Assembly (NCBI RefSeq): GCF_001758195.1
Contig: NZ_MASR01000002.1
Span: forward strand, 357,528-421,527
Reading direction: 5' to 3'
Source of the DNA: Pseudohongiella acticola
GTDB taxonomy: Bacteria; Pseudomonadota; Gammaproteobacteria; Pseudomonadales; Pseudohongiellaceae
Length of the DNA: 64,000 nucleotides
This document shows positions 19,374 through 28,045 of this stretch, piece by piece; the stretch's first letter is position 1; the number at the start of each line of letters is the position of its first letter. The position numbers were made by a program, and so were the translations under genes. The notes below the pieces were generated by a model that saw only the letters and a program-made list of their open reading frames with translations, had not been told where the DNA came from and made no database searches.

Positions 19374-20090
19374 TTATTCTGGCTTGCTGAAAATCAGCAT
19401 GTGTTGCCAGGGCAGGAAGTCCAGGGTGTCGTCCCAGTGCAGACCAAACACACTCATTTCCCGCACCACCTGCTCCTCGCTCATTTTATGCAGCGGCCTG
19501 ATGGGCACAGTGTCATCCTCTGCCCGGTATTCAAGCAGGATAACGCGCCCACCAGGTTTCAACGCGTTATTGATGCCGTCCATCATTTCAAAGGGGTGGG
19601 AAAATTCGTGATAGGCGTCTACCAGTAATACCACATCGACTGCATTTTCCGGCAAGCCCGGATCATCAATCTGTCCCAGTAAGGGCTCGACATTGCTGAT
19701 GCCCAACTCGGCCTGGCGCTGCCTGAGCAAGGTCAGCATCTCCGGCTGGATATCGGTTGCCAGTACTTTGCCTTCAGGCACCAGCGGAGCCATGCGGAAC
19801 GTGAAATAACCGGTGCCAGCACCAATATCGGCCACGACATCATCAGGTTCCAGCCCCATATTGGCGACCACTTCGTCAGGCATCTCTTCATGGGTACGCT
19901 GCTCCCGCTCCAGCCAGCCGGCGGCCTGATGGCCCATGACTCCGGAAATCTCGCGTCCCATATAAAATTTGCCAGTACCGCCCTGACTGCGAGCGGGATC
20001 AAACTCATACCCCGGATTTTCAGCCGCCTGCAGCGCCGAGGTGCTGACGAGAGCGGCAATAATAACGGGAAACAGCTTCAGTAACTTCAT
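19374..20090 (-). CDS. exported class I SAM methyltransferase-like protein (second copy type)
   Basis: 238 residues with a signal peptide (MKLLKLFPVIIAALVSTSALQA) and a methyltransferase fold: motif I VVADIGAGTGYFTFRMA, acidic VLATDIQPEM, then VDVVLLVDAYHEF and LKPGGRVILLEYR. ATG 20090 is preferred over the in-frame GTG at 20099 because AGGTGG sits 5 nt before it. The fold is clear but an exported methyltransferase lacks an obvious SAM source. It is not a close copy of the protein at 1654-2442. Convergent with the TonB-dependent receptor. Confidence 0.8.
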   Translation of the reverse strand: MKLLKLFPVIIAALVSTSALQAAENPGYEFDPARSQGGTGKFYMGREISGVMGHQAAGWLEREQRTHEEMPDEVVANMGLEPDDVVADIGAGTGYFTFRMAPLVPEGKVLATDIQPEMLTLLRQRQAELGISNVEPLLGQIDDPGLPENAVDVVLLVDAYHEFSHPFEMMDGINNALKPGGRVILLEYRAEDDTVPIRPLHKMSEEQVVREMSVFGLHWDDTLDFLPWQHMLIFSKPE

Positions 20091-20269
20091 GATTTCCACC
20101 TTTAGACTTTATTCGGGTTTGCAGACAGCGGCTTTACACTGAAGAGTACCAGAAGCGAGACAGCATTGGTAAAACTTGCAGCACCGCAGCGTCCAGGCGC
20201 CGAAACACAAGGATGCCACAGCTATGATAGAATCCGGGCGACTAAAAACTCCGGGAGCAACAGACACAC

Positions 20270-21454
20270 ATGAGCAACGTTCTTGAAGGTATTCGGGTAC
20301 TGGATTTCGGGCGCTATATTGCCGGGCCATTCTGCGCCAGCCTGCTGAGTGACATGGGCGCCGAAGTCATTCGTATCGAAAAAGTGCAGGGCAGTGAGGA
20401 CCGTTTTCTTTCCCCGGTCAGCGAAACCGGTGACGGCGCCCTGTTCATGCAGATGGGCCGTAACAAGCAGGGCATGACCTTGAACCCGATGAAGCCTGAG
20501 GGCCGCGAAGTCGTGAAAAAGCTGGTAGCCAGCGCCGATGTAGTGGTCGCCAACCTGCCTCCTGACACCTTACAGGCCATGGGCCTGGATTACGCCAGCC
20601 TGACCGCAATCAAACCCGATATCATTCTGACCATGATTTCCGCCTTTGGCACCGGTGGCCCCTACAGCAACCGGGTCGGTTTCGACGGCCTGGGCCAGGC
20701 CATGTCGGGCGCCATGTTCATGACCGGCACACCCGACCAGCCGGTAAAGTCCTATGCCCCGTTTATCGATTTTGGTACCGCCAGCCTGAGTGCGGTAGGC
20801 ACCATGGCGGCGCTGCTCGAGCGACAGAAAACCGGCAAAGGCCAGGTTGTTGAAGCATCGCTGTTCAATACCGCCCTGACCATGATGAATGGCACTCTGA
20901 TAGAACAGGCCATGATTGAACGCAATCGCACCGCAACTCTGAACCGGTCGCAGACCTCAGGCCCGGCTGACACCTTTAAAACCAATGACGGCTGGGTACT
21001 GATTCAGTCTGTGGGCGGCCCGTTGTTTGAACGCTGGGTGGCACTGATGGGTGAGCCGGAGTGGCTGGACGATCCGCGTTTCCGGGATGACATTACCCGT
21101 GGTGACAATGGCGCGCTGATCAGTGAGCGCCTGGCCCGCTGGTGTGCTGAGCGCAGTTCAGCAGAGGTGCTTGCTGAAATGGAAGCAGCCCGTATTCCGG
21201 CCGGCCCGGTCATGTCGCCGCAACAGGTGCTGGACGATCCCCATGTCGCCGCGCGTGGCATGTTCAAGCAACTGGACTATCCGGGCGCCGACAAACCGGC
21301 ACCGGTGATGACCACGCCCTTCAGCCTGTCCGGCAATCCGACAGCGGTCAAACATCGGGCACCTCTGTTGGGTGAACACACCAACAAGATCATGCAGGAA
21401 CTGGGTTACTCAGCCGAGCAGATCGAGCAATTGCGCGCTATCCGGGTCATCTGA
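20270..21454 (+). CDS. type III CoA-transferase (CaiB/BaiF family)
   Basis: A 394-residue family III CoA-transferase, which moves CoA between carboxylic acids through a covalent aspartyl-CoA intermediate. Signatures: LEGIRVLDFGRYIAGPFCASLLSDMGAEVIRIEK, NKQGMTLNPMKPEGREV and VGFDGLGQAMSGAMFMTG. CGGGAG precedes the ATG by 12 nt. The acid substrate cannot be predicted. A second family member is at 35623-36825. It is convergent with the nitroreductase gene, with a GC-rich hairpin between them. Confidence 0.88.
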   Translation: MSNVLEGIRVLDFGRYIAGPFCASLLSDMGAEVIRIEKVQGSEDRFLSPVSETGDGALFMQMGRNKQGMTLNPMKPEGREVVKKLVASADVVVANLPPDTLQAMGLDYASLTAIKPDIILTMISAFGTGGPYSNRVGFDGLGQAMSGAMFMTGTPDQPVKSYAPFIDFGTASLSAVGTMAALLERQKTGKGQVVEASLFNTALTMMNGTLIEQAMIERNRTATLNRSQTSGPADTFKTNDGWVLIQSVGGPLFERWVALMGEPEWLDDPRFRDDITRGDNGALISERLARWCAERSSAEVLAEMEAARIPAGPVMSPQQVLDDPHVAARGMFKQLDYPGADKPAPVMTTPFSLSGNPTAVKHRAPLLGEHTNKIMQELGYSAEQIEQLRAIRVI

Positions 21455-21460
21455 CACACC

Positions 21461-21484
21461 CCGGGGGCCAGATTCTGCCCCCGG
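21461..21484. terminator. GC hairpin between convergent genes
   Basis: Stem CCGGGGGC/GCCCCCGG with an 8-nt loop between the CoA-transferase and nitroreductase stops. No T-tract is seen. Confidence 0.45.
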
Positions 21485-21499
21485 CATCCAGACAGCGCC

Positions 21500-22237
21500 C
21501 TATTTCATGCCAAAGCCCTGCTCGGCCAGGAATCCCCGCATATGCGGTCGTGACTTTTCGCTGAGCAGTGTGGCAACCTGCTCACTCCAGCACACACCAT
21601 GGCCGCCACCCGTGCGCATGCGGTAGTACTCACGAATGCGATCATCATAGGCATCGATCTCCGCGGCGTCCTGACTGTCATCGTAGACTTCTTCTTTCAC
21701 AATTACCGACAGCGGCAATCTGGGTTTAACTTCGGGGTCCTGATCCGGATACCCCAGACATAAACCAAACACCGGATACACGCCTGTTGGTAATTGCAAT
21801 AAATCAGACACCTGGCGCGGGTTATTGCGCAGGCCACCGATATAACAGATACCCAGCCCCGCCGCCTCAGCAGCAACAACGGTATTCTGTGCCATCAGGG
21901 CTGCATCAACGGTGGCGATAATAAAGTGCTCGGTGTAATCACCTGCAAATGCTTTTTCGTATTTCACACAGCAGTTGCCAGCCCGGCGCACATCGGCACA
22001 GAAAACCAGAAATTCGGCGGCTTTTTCCACGTACGGTTGATTGCCGGCGAACGCGGCCAGTTGTGCCCGGCTTTCCGGTTTACTGACTCTGATTACGGTT
22101 GCGCCCTGCAGAAAACTTGAGGTCGCAGCGCTCTGGCCAGCGCCGAGAATCTCTGCCAACAGACCGTCAGGCAGAGCCTGATCCTTGAATTTGCGGATAC
22201 TGCGGTGAGACTTTAACAGGTCAATCGTGTCGTTCAT
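21500..22237 (-). CDS. nitroreductase-family FMN oxidoreductase (NfsA-like)
   Basis: 245 residues. N-terminal HRSIRKFKDQALPDGLL is the classic nitroreductase FMN-binding block, and the middle DAALMAQNTVVAAEAAGLGICYIGGLRNN matches the NfsA/FRP branch. These enzymes use NADPH and reduce nitro compounds, quinones or flavins in the cytoplasm. The start at 22237 has an AGGT just upstream; the open frame beyond it is not supported. Physiological substrate unknown. Confidence 0.85.
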   Translation of the reverse strand: MNDTIDLLKSHRSIRKFKDQALPDGLLAEILGAGQSAATSSFLQGATVIRVSKPESRAQLAAFAGNQPYVEKAAEFLVFCADVRRAGNCCVKYEKAFAGDYTEHFIIATVDAALMAQNTVVAAEAAGLGICYIGGLRNNPRQVSDLLQLPTGVYPVFGLCLGYPDQDPEVKPRLPLSVIVKEEVYDDSQDAAEIDAYDDRIREYYRMRTGGGHGVCWSEQVATLLSEKSRPHMRGFLAEQGFGMK

Positions 22238-22348
22238 GACATTACCTTTTGTTTGTTTCAGATCAGTTTTTATATCAGGCCAGCCTGGTGCCAGTGACAA
22301 CTTATTACCAGGTCAACTGTTTAAAAATTCAACCGTTTACAAGTTCAA

Positions 22349-23608
22349 CTACAGCGCGTTGATATTGGCCTGCAGATTATCGAGGAATTGCGGTACCACA
22401 TCATTGGCGAGGCGGGTCTCGGCATTGAACATGACCACCAGTGCAATATCGTAGGCGGGAACCAGCACAATCTCGGATCGGTAGCCGCGCACGCCACCGC
22501 CATGATGAATCACGCGCATACCATCGTAGTCGAGAATGCGCCAGCCCAGCCCATACCAGGCCTGCTCCACTTTTGGCCAGCGGTTGAAATAGTTGCCACT
22601 CGGCGTTTCCACCACGGGCGTGTGCTGCATGTCGAGCAGGGAACGCGGCAGAACCTCCGGATAGCCACCCAGATTGGCCTGTGCCCAGCGCACCATATCC
22701 ATGATGCTGGCATTAACGCCAGCAGCCGGGCCGGTTGTGTAATACGCGGAATTGACGGAACTCAGACGCCAGCCATCGCGACCGTACTGATGCGGCGAAC
22801 TGGCATTAGGGTTGTCGCGGAATGCTTCATAGCCCATTGATGCCTGACTCATGCCCAGCGGCAGGAAGATATTTTCCACAACAAAATCATCATAGGTGGT
22901 TCGCAAGCTCGCCTCAACGACGTCAGCGATCAGCGAGAAAACCACATTCTGATAACCATAACAGCGGCCGGGCGGACAAACGGTAGGAATCTCGTGGAAT
23001 TTTTCCTGGATTTTTTTGTACGCGACACCGGCATCGAGCATGTTGGAAAAGGCATGCGGCATCAGGCCCGTGGTATGACTGAGCACGTGTCGCAGGGTCA
23101 TCTCCCGGGTCGCAGCGTCAGTACCGATGTTATAGGGCAAAATCGCCGATATGGGGTCGTCCCAGGTCGAAATGTTGCTGCTGACCAGTTGCGATGCCAC
23201 GGTTCCAGCAAAGGTCTTGGACACCGACGCAATACGGAACACAGTATCGCGGTCGACGGCAACACCTTCCTGCACGCTGCGCACACCGTATGAGGTCAGA
23301 TCAAGAATATCCGATGACGACACGATCGCCATGGTGGCGCCGGGTATCTGCAGGTCATCCAGTTCCTGTTGCAACCAGTTCTTGTAGGTACTGAAGTCGG
23401 CAATATCGGCATGGGCAATAGGCGCTGGCAATTGCCCCGGTAGCTGATGGAATGCGGGCTGAACGCCCTGCTCCATCAATGACGTGGAAAACGGCGCATC
23501 ATCTGCCTGCGCCAGCGCGACGGGCATAACCAGCGTCACCAGCGCAGAGGCAAAGCAGGTCAGTGGGAATAAAACTGATGGCAGGCGCAGGGGTGCAATT
23601 CTGGGCAA
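22349..23608 (-). CDS. exported serine hydrolase of the beta-lactamase class C/DD-peptidase fold
   Basis: 419 residues. A signal peptide covers about 1-34 (cleavage near ALAQA). Active-site motifs of the class C fold are present: S128-V-S-K131 in FRIASVSKTF, the Tyr-x-Asn element Y219-Q-N221 in CYGYQN, and HHGGG near residue 375 at the KTG position. This family includes esterases, D-aminopeptidases and PBP4-like enzymes as well as AmpC; without closer similarity I would not call it an antibiotic resistance gene. It is transcribed alone toward the nitroreductase. Confidence 0.87.
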   Translation of the reverse strand: MPRIAPLRLPSVLFPLTCFASALVTLVMPVALAQADDAPFSTSLMEQGVQPAFHQLPGQLPAPIAHADIADFSTYKNWLQQELDDLQIPGATMAIVSSSDILDLTSYGVRSVQEGVAVDRDTVFRIASVSKTFAGTVASQLVSSNISTWDDPISAILPYNIGTDAATREMTLRHVLSHTTGLMPHAFSNMLDAGVAYKKIQEKFHEIPTVCPPGRCYGYQNVVFSLIADVVEASLRTTYDDFVVENIFLPLGMSQASMGYEAFRDNPNASSPHQYGRDGWRLSSVNSAYYTTGPAAGVNASIMDMVRWAQANLGGYPEVLPRSLLDMQHTPVVETPSGNYFNRWPKVEQAWYGLGWRILDYDGMRVIHHGGGVRGYRSEIVLVPAYDIALVVMFNAETRLANDVVPQFLDNLQANINAL

Positions 23609-23750
23609 AATACAGCATTCCGTCAGAGCAATGATTTACCGGCGCCATGAATTGTCAACGCAGGGATTTGCCAAGGAAAATACCATGTCACAGGGAATTT
23701 GCAAGCATTGCACGCCGCCTGCATGGTGCGGGAGCGACCGAAAATCAGGT

Positions 23751-23786
23751 AAAAAAAGCCGACCTGCCGAGGCGGCAGGCCGGCCA
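23751..23786 (-). terminator. Rho-independent terminator after the DegP-like gene
   Basis: Minus-strand stem GCCGGCCTGCCG/CGGCAGGTCGGC (one G-T wobble), loop CCT, followed by a run of seven T. Confidence 0.88.
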
Positions 23787-23794
23787 CAAGAGGA

Positions 23795-25189
23795 TCAGGA
23801 CACAATCAGCAACAGCTTCTGTCCATCCCTCACTACACCCAGAGCTACCACTCTGGCTTCCTCACTCAACATACGGTTGAAATCACGCAATGACTGCACG
23901 GGCTGTCGGTTGACTTCGGCAATGATGTCACCCGGGCGCAGACCCGCAGCCCAGACCGGGCTGCGCTGGGCAACGTCGGCCACTTGCACCCCGGCGTCAC
24001 TGCCGGCAGCGTTCTGCAACTGCGCTCCCAAAAAACGCGATTCATCGGCCCGACGACCATTGTCAGTCGACTCGCTGGCGGCGAGCGCCGACTCACCGTT
24101 ACTGGCAATGATCTGGGCGCTGACACTCATGCGTTCACCCTCGCGCATCAGCCCGAGTTCAAGTACCTGATCAACGCCGGCAAGCCCGACAGCATTGCGC
24201 AGTTCGCGACTGCTGGTGATCGGCTCACCATTAATGGCAACAACAAGATCAGACACCTGCAGGCCGACCTGATCGGCCACCGAGTCTGGCATCACCTGAG
24301 TAATCAACGCACCGTTATTGGCGCCCAATTGCAGGGTTTCCTCCACCAGCGGCGTGTGATCACGAATAATGACACCAAGCTGACCACGCCTGACCACGCC
24401 GTCACGCTCCAGGTGTGTGACAACAGCGGCAAGCATATCGACCGGCACTGCGAACCCGACTCCAGAGCTGGTGCCCGAACCGGAAATAATCGCGGTATTG
24501 ATGCCCACCAGACGCCCCTGCAGATCGACCAGCGCACCACCCGAGTTGCCGACATTGATCGCCGCATCGGTCTGAATGAAGTCCTCATAGTTGTCATTGT
24601 TGATACCGGCCCGCCCCAGCGCACTGATAATGCCGGAGGTCACCGTCTGTCCAATGCCGAAGGGATTTCCGATAGCGACCACATAATCGCCAATACGCAT
24701 ACGCGTGGCATCTGCCAGTTCAATTTCGGTCAGTCGATCGGCACTGACCTGCAGCAAGGCTATGTCGGTGCGCTCATCACTGCCGATCAGCTCAGCTTCC
24801 AGCACACGGCCATCGAGCAGCCCCACATTGATGCTGTCCGCGCCTGCCACCACGTGATGATTGGTCACGATATAACCTTCTTCGCTGTCAACGACCACGC
24901 CGGAACCGGCACCTCGTGCACGCCGTACCGGTGGCTGCTGGCCATTGCCGCGAAAACCGAATACGTCGGGCATCTGTTCTACACGGGTGACCGATATATT
25001 GACCACCGCCGGCGTCACCGCCTCCAGCATTGGCGCCAGGGACGGCATGGCATTGTCATAAACCATCGGCGCCTCAGCCTGCGCCAACGCCACCGGCGAC
25101 ATGCCAGGGGCTAGAATGGCAGCCATCATTGCCACCTGTGCCAACCCTGTTTGGATACTTCGTTTGACTAGACCTGTTCGTTTCATCAT
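23795..25189 (-). CDS. periplasmic Do-family serine protease (DegP/DegQ-like)
   Basis: 464 residues: signal peptide, trypsin-like domain and two PDZ domains. The catalytic triad is visible as His112 in TNHHVVAG, Asp142 in DERTDIALLQ and Ser216 in NVGNSGGALVD. PDZ1 is around 270-350, and PDZ2 near the C-terminus contains SPVWAAGLRPGDIIAEVN. GGAGG precedes ATG 25189; the in-frame TTG one codon earlier is unlikely. The gene is divergent from a CadC-like membrane regulator, suggesting a link between envelope sensing and proteolysis (inference). I did not find a convincing sigma-E promoter. Confidence 0.92.
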   Translation of the reverse strand: MMKRTGLVKRSIQTGLAQVAMMAAILAPGMSPVALAQAEAPMVYDNAMPSLAPMLEAVTPAVVNISVTRVEQMPDVFGFRGNGQQPPVRRARGAGSGVVVDSEEGYIVTNHHVVAGADSINVGLLDGRVLEAELIGSDERTDIALLQVSADRLTEIELADATRMRIGDYVVAIGNPFGIGQTVTSGIISALGRAGINNDNYEDFIQTDAAINVGNSGGALVDLQGRLVGINTAIISGSGTSSGVGFAVPVDMLAAVVTHLERDGVVRRGQLGVIIRDHTPLVEETLQLGANNGALITQVMPDSVADQVGLQVSDLVVAINGEPITSSRELRNAVGLAGVDQVLELGLMREGERMSVSAQIIASNGESALAASESTDNGRRADESRFLGAQLQNAAGSDAGVQVADVAQRSPVWAAGLRPGDIIAEVNRQPVQSLRDFNRMLSEEARVVALGVVRDGQKLLLIVS

Positions 25190-25354
25190 CAACCACCTCC
25201 GTCTACCGTTGATTTGCCACGCTGCAGTCAGCGCTGTCTTGCCACGGACTTGAAGATATGCCTTGCCGACGCCATATACCTGAGGGAAAACGGAAATAAA
25301 TGTCCAGATTTTGTGAAGTTGGCACTTTTCCGGTTTATAACGGTCTTAGTTAAC

Positions 25355-25360
25355 TATAAT
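25355..25360 (+). promoter_or_regulatory. -10 hexamer of the CadC-like regulator gene
   Basis: A consensus TATAAT at 25355-25360, 36 bp before the ATG, immediately after the palindrome GTTAAC. The -35 is weak, so activation by a factor is possible. Confidence 0.45.
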
Positions 25361-25395
25361 CACGATGTAAATGGTTGACACGATACGGAGCCGCC

Positions 25396-26634
25396 ATGAG
25401 CGAAGTAGCAGCCTCGAGCGAGGAAACAGCCTTGGGCGCAAAGACAGCCTTGAGCGAAACAACAGCCTTGGGCGCAAAGACAGCCTTGAGCGAAACAACA
25501 GCCTTGAGCGATAAAACAGCCCTGAGCCAGGACACAACCCCGACCTGCGCCTCTTTGATGCAGGCTCAGAGTTTTACGCTGGACTGCTGGTACGTTTACC
25601 CGACGCAAAACCGAATTCAGCACAAACTTGATCACGAGAACAGTCGTCAGCTTGAACCCAGATTGATGCGCCTGCTGTGCCTGCTGGCCGCGTCAGCCGA
25701 TGCCGTGGTCAACCGCGACGACATCACCTCGTTGCTATGGCCGCGGGTAGTGGTCAATGAAAATTCGCTCACTCGCGCCGTGTCTGACCTGCGGCGGGAG
25801 CTGACGCCCGCTGGCAGCAAACGCACGAGCGTTATACAGACAATCCCCAAGCGTGGTTACCGGCTGACACAGGCGCCCTCGGATATCAATGCAGCGCCAC
25901 CTGCAGGGCAGGCCCGGCACCCGGCAAACAGACAACCGACCCTGAGGCAGGCCGCCGCAAACCGGTGGCTTCAACGCTGGACACCCAGTATTGCCGCCAG
26001 CTTCATGCTGGCACTGGCGCTGGTTATCCGGCTCACCGGTGACAATCAGGGTGCGCCAGCGGTCGCGCAATTGCCGACGCCGGCAGACGCTGGCGCTAAC
26101 CAACAAATGCATTACGACCAGGTAATCACCGCCCCGACGTTGACGGCCGAGATGACACGGGACACGTTGATGAACACGGAAACAGCCATCAACGATGGTG
26201 AATCGAGGTTTCAGATCACCCGACTGGGCGATGCCCAGAATGCCGAGGCGCCATCGTGGCACATGTCATCTGCAAGGCAAGCGGAGCAGACCAGACCAGC
26301 CACGCTGGGGCAGTCACTGTTGACCCCCGATGGGCAGCTGCTGGCCTACGTCGACAACCAAGACGGTATCGCCAGCCTGAACCTGCAACCGGCCATGAGC
26401 GAGGCAGAACCCTGGGTTGCTTTTACCACCGACGAGCGCATTTTCCAGTTGCAATGGTCACCGCTGGATGCCGGCATTCTGTTAACGGTGGGCCAGAGCA
26501 CAGACAACGCTGCTGATCGCGCGTCGTACCTGCGCCTGATGCTGCTGGATCTGGAAACATTGACGGTACAGGAACTGTACCGGCGAGAACTGCCGCCGGA
26601 GGCCTGGACACAGGACATCGGCAACCTGACCTGA
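25396..26634 (+). CDS. CadC/ToxR-like membrane-anchored winged-helix regulator
   Basis: 412 residues. After a repetitive N-terminus (next entry), an OmpR/PhoB-type winged-helix DNA-binding domain spans about 60-155 (RLMRLLCLLAASADAVVNRDDI, NENSLTRAVSDLRREL, SVIQTIPKRGYRL). One membrane helix follows near 198-215 (IAASFMLALALVIRL), so the C-terminal ~195 residues lie in the periplasm; they contain a few blade-like segments reminiscent of TolB/WD40 (SLLTPDGQLLAYVDN). No phosphoacceptor receiver domain is present, as in CadC. ATG 25396 is chosen because GGAG precedes it; an in-frame TTG at 25375 is less likely. Ligand unknown. Confidence 0.82.
   Translation: MSEVAASSEETALGAKTALSETTALGAKTALSETTALSDKTALSQDTTPTCASLMQAQSFTLDCWYVYPTQNRIQHKLDHENSRQLEPRLMRLLCLLAASADAVVNRDDITSLLWPRVVVNENSLTRAVSDLRRELTPAGSKRTSVIQTIPKRGYRLTQAPSDINAAPPAGQARHPANRQPTLRQAAANRWLQRWTPSIAASFMLALALVIRLTGDNQGAPAVAQLPTPADAGANQQMHYDQVITAPTLTAEMTRDTLMNTETAINDGESRFQITRLGDAQNAEAPSWHMSSARQAEQTRPATLGQSLLTPDGQLLAYVDNQDGIASLNLQPAMSEAEPWVAFTTDERIFQLQWSPLDAGILLTVGQSTDNAADRASYLRLMLLDLETLTVQELYRRELPPEAWTQDIGNLT
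25414..25539 (+). repeat. 18-bp tandem repeats coding a hexapeptide array
   Basis: About seven 18-bp units in frame at the start of the CadC-like gene. They code six-residue units of the form LGAKTA, LSETTA, LGAKTA, LSETTA, LSDKTA. A 36-bp double unit is repeated exactly. The unit is a multiple of three, so copy changes would alter the length of the linker without breaking the frame. Confidence 0.85.
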
Positions 26635-26651
26635 GTCAGGCGCTAGCGGTG

Positions 26652-27905
26652 CTACCCGAGCAGCGCATCGGATACGCGAAGCGCGCTGACAACACCGTCT
26701 TCGTGAAAGCCTTTGCCCCACCAGGCACCACAGAACCAGGTCCGCTGCACGCCGTTGATCAACGCCCATTGTGTCTGCGCGTCGGCAGCGGCGCGGGTGA
26801 AAACCGGATGTGCATAGTTGAAACGACCCAGTATGGATTCTGGCGCAATACGGTCGGTATCGTTGAGACTGACCAGGAACTGTGCGTCGCCAACAATGCC
26901 CATCAACCGATTCATGTCGTAGGTAATGCGCGGTAAACCACTGCGATCCTCAGTCAGGTAATAATTCCAGCTCGCCCAGGCGCGTTTATTGGCCGGCATG
27001 ACCGACGCGTCCGTATGCAGCACGACATCATTCGCCTGGTACTGGATCGCAGCCAGCACTGCCTGTTCGGACTCGCTGGCATCACCTAATAGCGCCAGAG
27101 CCTGATCACTGTGACAGGCCAATACCACCTGATCAAACTGCTCAACGCCATCGCGGGTGACAACATCGACGTTCTCTGCGTGCCGTTTGACCTCCGTCAC
27201 TGGCGTTGACAGTCTTATGCGATCACTGAAACCAGCACTCATGGGCTCAAGGTAAGCCCCGGATCCACCCACAAGTGTCCGCCAGCGTGGTCGGTTGTGG
27301 ACATTCAACAGCCCGTGGCGAACCATAAACGGCACCATGAAGCGCACAGGAAATTCCAGCATGCGCTGAAACGGCGTTGACCAGATGGCGGAGGCCATTG
27401 GCACCAGGTAGTAGTCGCGAAACCTGTCACCTAAACCCATGTCCCGCACATAGTCTTGAAGCGACGAGTCCGGTATGCAGTCGTTCTCGAAATCGCTGAT
27501 GGCCTGCTGGTTAAAACGCAGAATATCGAGCAGCATTTTGATATATGACGGCGACAACAGGTTTTTGCGTTGCGCAAACAATCCGTTATAAAGCGCCAGC
27601 CTGCCAGTAACACCCGCATATTCCAGACCTGTGGTCTGACAACTGACACCAAAACTCATGTCAGAGTCGCGCCACTGTATACCCAGCTCATCCATCAGGG
27701 CGATAAAATTTGGATAGGTCCAATCGTTAAAAACGATAAAGCCGGTGTCAATCGAATGGGATTGGCCATTGACAGAGACATCAATGGTGGCGGTATGGCC
27801 GCCGAGGCGATCGTCGGCCTCAAAGACGGTAATATCGTGATGACGGTGAAGTTTGAAGGCGGTGGTCAGGCCGGCAATACCGGTTCCGACAATGGCTATT
27901 TTCAA
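26652..27905 (-). CDS. FAD-dependent amine-oxidase-like protein (COG2907 type)
   Basis: 417 residues beginning with the dinucleotide motif KIAIVGTGIAGLTTAFKL and FEADDRLGGHT, the FAD-binding block of flavin amine oxidases; SIDTGFIVFNDWTYPNF and the C-terminal WFCGAWWGKGFHEDG are characteristic of the COG2907 group. The start is taken as TTG at 27905, preceded by AGGA, because it puts the FAD motif at the N-terminus; a TTG at 27971 would add 22 residues. Homologues often sit beside cyclopropane fatty-acid synthase or DUF1365 genes, which are not here. Substrate unknown. Confidence 0.8.
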   Translation of the reverse strand: MKIAIVGTGIAGLTTAFKLHRHHDITVFEADDRLGGHTATIDVSVNGQSHSIDTGFIVFNDWTYPNFIALMDELGIQWRDSDMSFGVSCQTTGLEYAGVTGRLALYNGLFAQRKNLLSPSYIKMLLDILRFNQQAISDFENDCIPDSSLQDYVRDMGLGDRFRDYYLVPMASAIWSTPFQRMLEFPVRFMVPFMVRHGLLNVHNRPRWRTLVGGSGAYLEPMSAGFSDRIRLSTPVTEVKRHAENVDVVTRDGVEQFDQVVLACHSDQALALLGDASESEQAVLAAIQYQANDVVLHTDASVMPANKRAWASWNYYLTEDRSGLPRITYDMNRLMGIVGDAQFLVSLNDTDRIAPESILGRFNYAHPVFTRAAADAQTQWALINGVQRTWFCGAWWGKGFHEDGVVSALRVSDALLG

Positions 27906-28000
27906 GTTAAGAATCCTGGCGGTAGCTGACGTAGTGGCAAGCTCACTTGCACAAAAAGGCGCAATCTCCAACTGAGTTGCTGAATCAATTTACGTCAGCA

Positions 28001-28029
28001 TGCCTGCGCCGGATCACCCGACGCAGGCA
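28001..28029 (-). terminator. hairpin downstream of acyl-CoA dehydrogenase
   Basis: Stem TGCCTGCG/CGCAGGCA with a 13-nt loop just past the dehydrogenase stop. No T-run; weak candidate. Confidence 0.35.
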
Positions 28030-28045
28030 CCTGTCTGCTAGCCTA

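Noticed and set aside
22349..23608. AmpC-type antibiotic resistance gene
   Set aside because: The SxxK and YxN motifs are shared with many esterases and peptidases; there is no AmpR or closer similarity.
25189..25395. Sigma-E promoter for the DegP-like gene
   Set aside because: An AACTT-like element is present but no TCTGA at the right distance.
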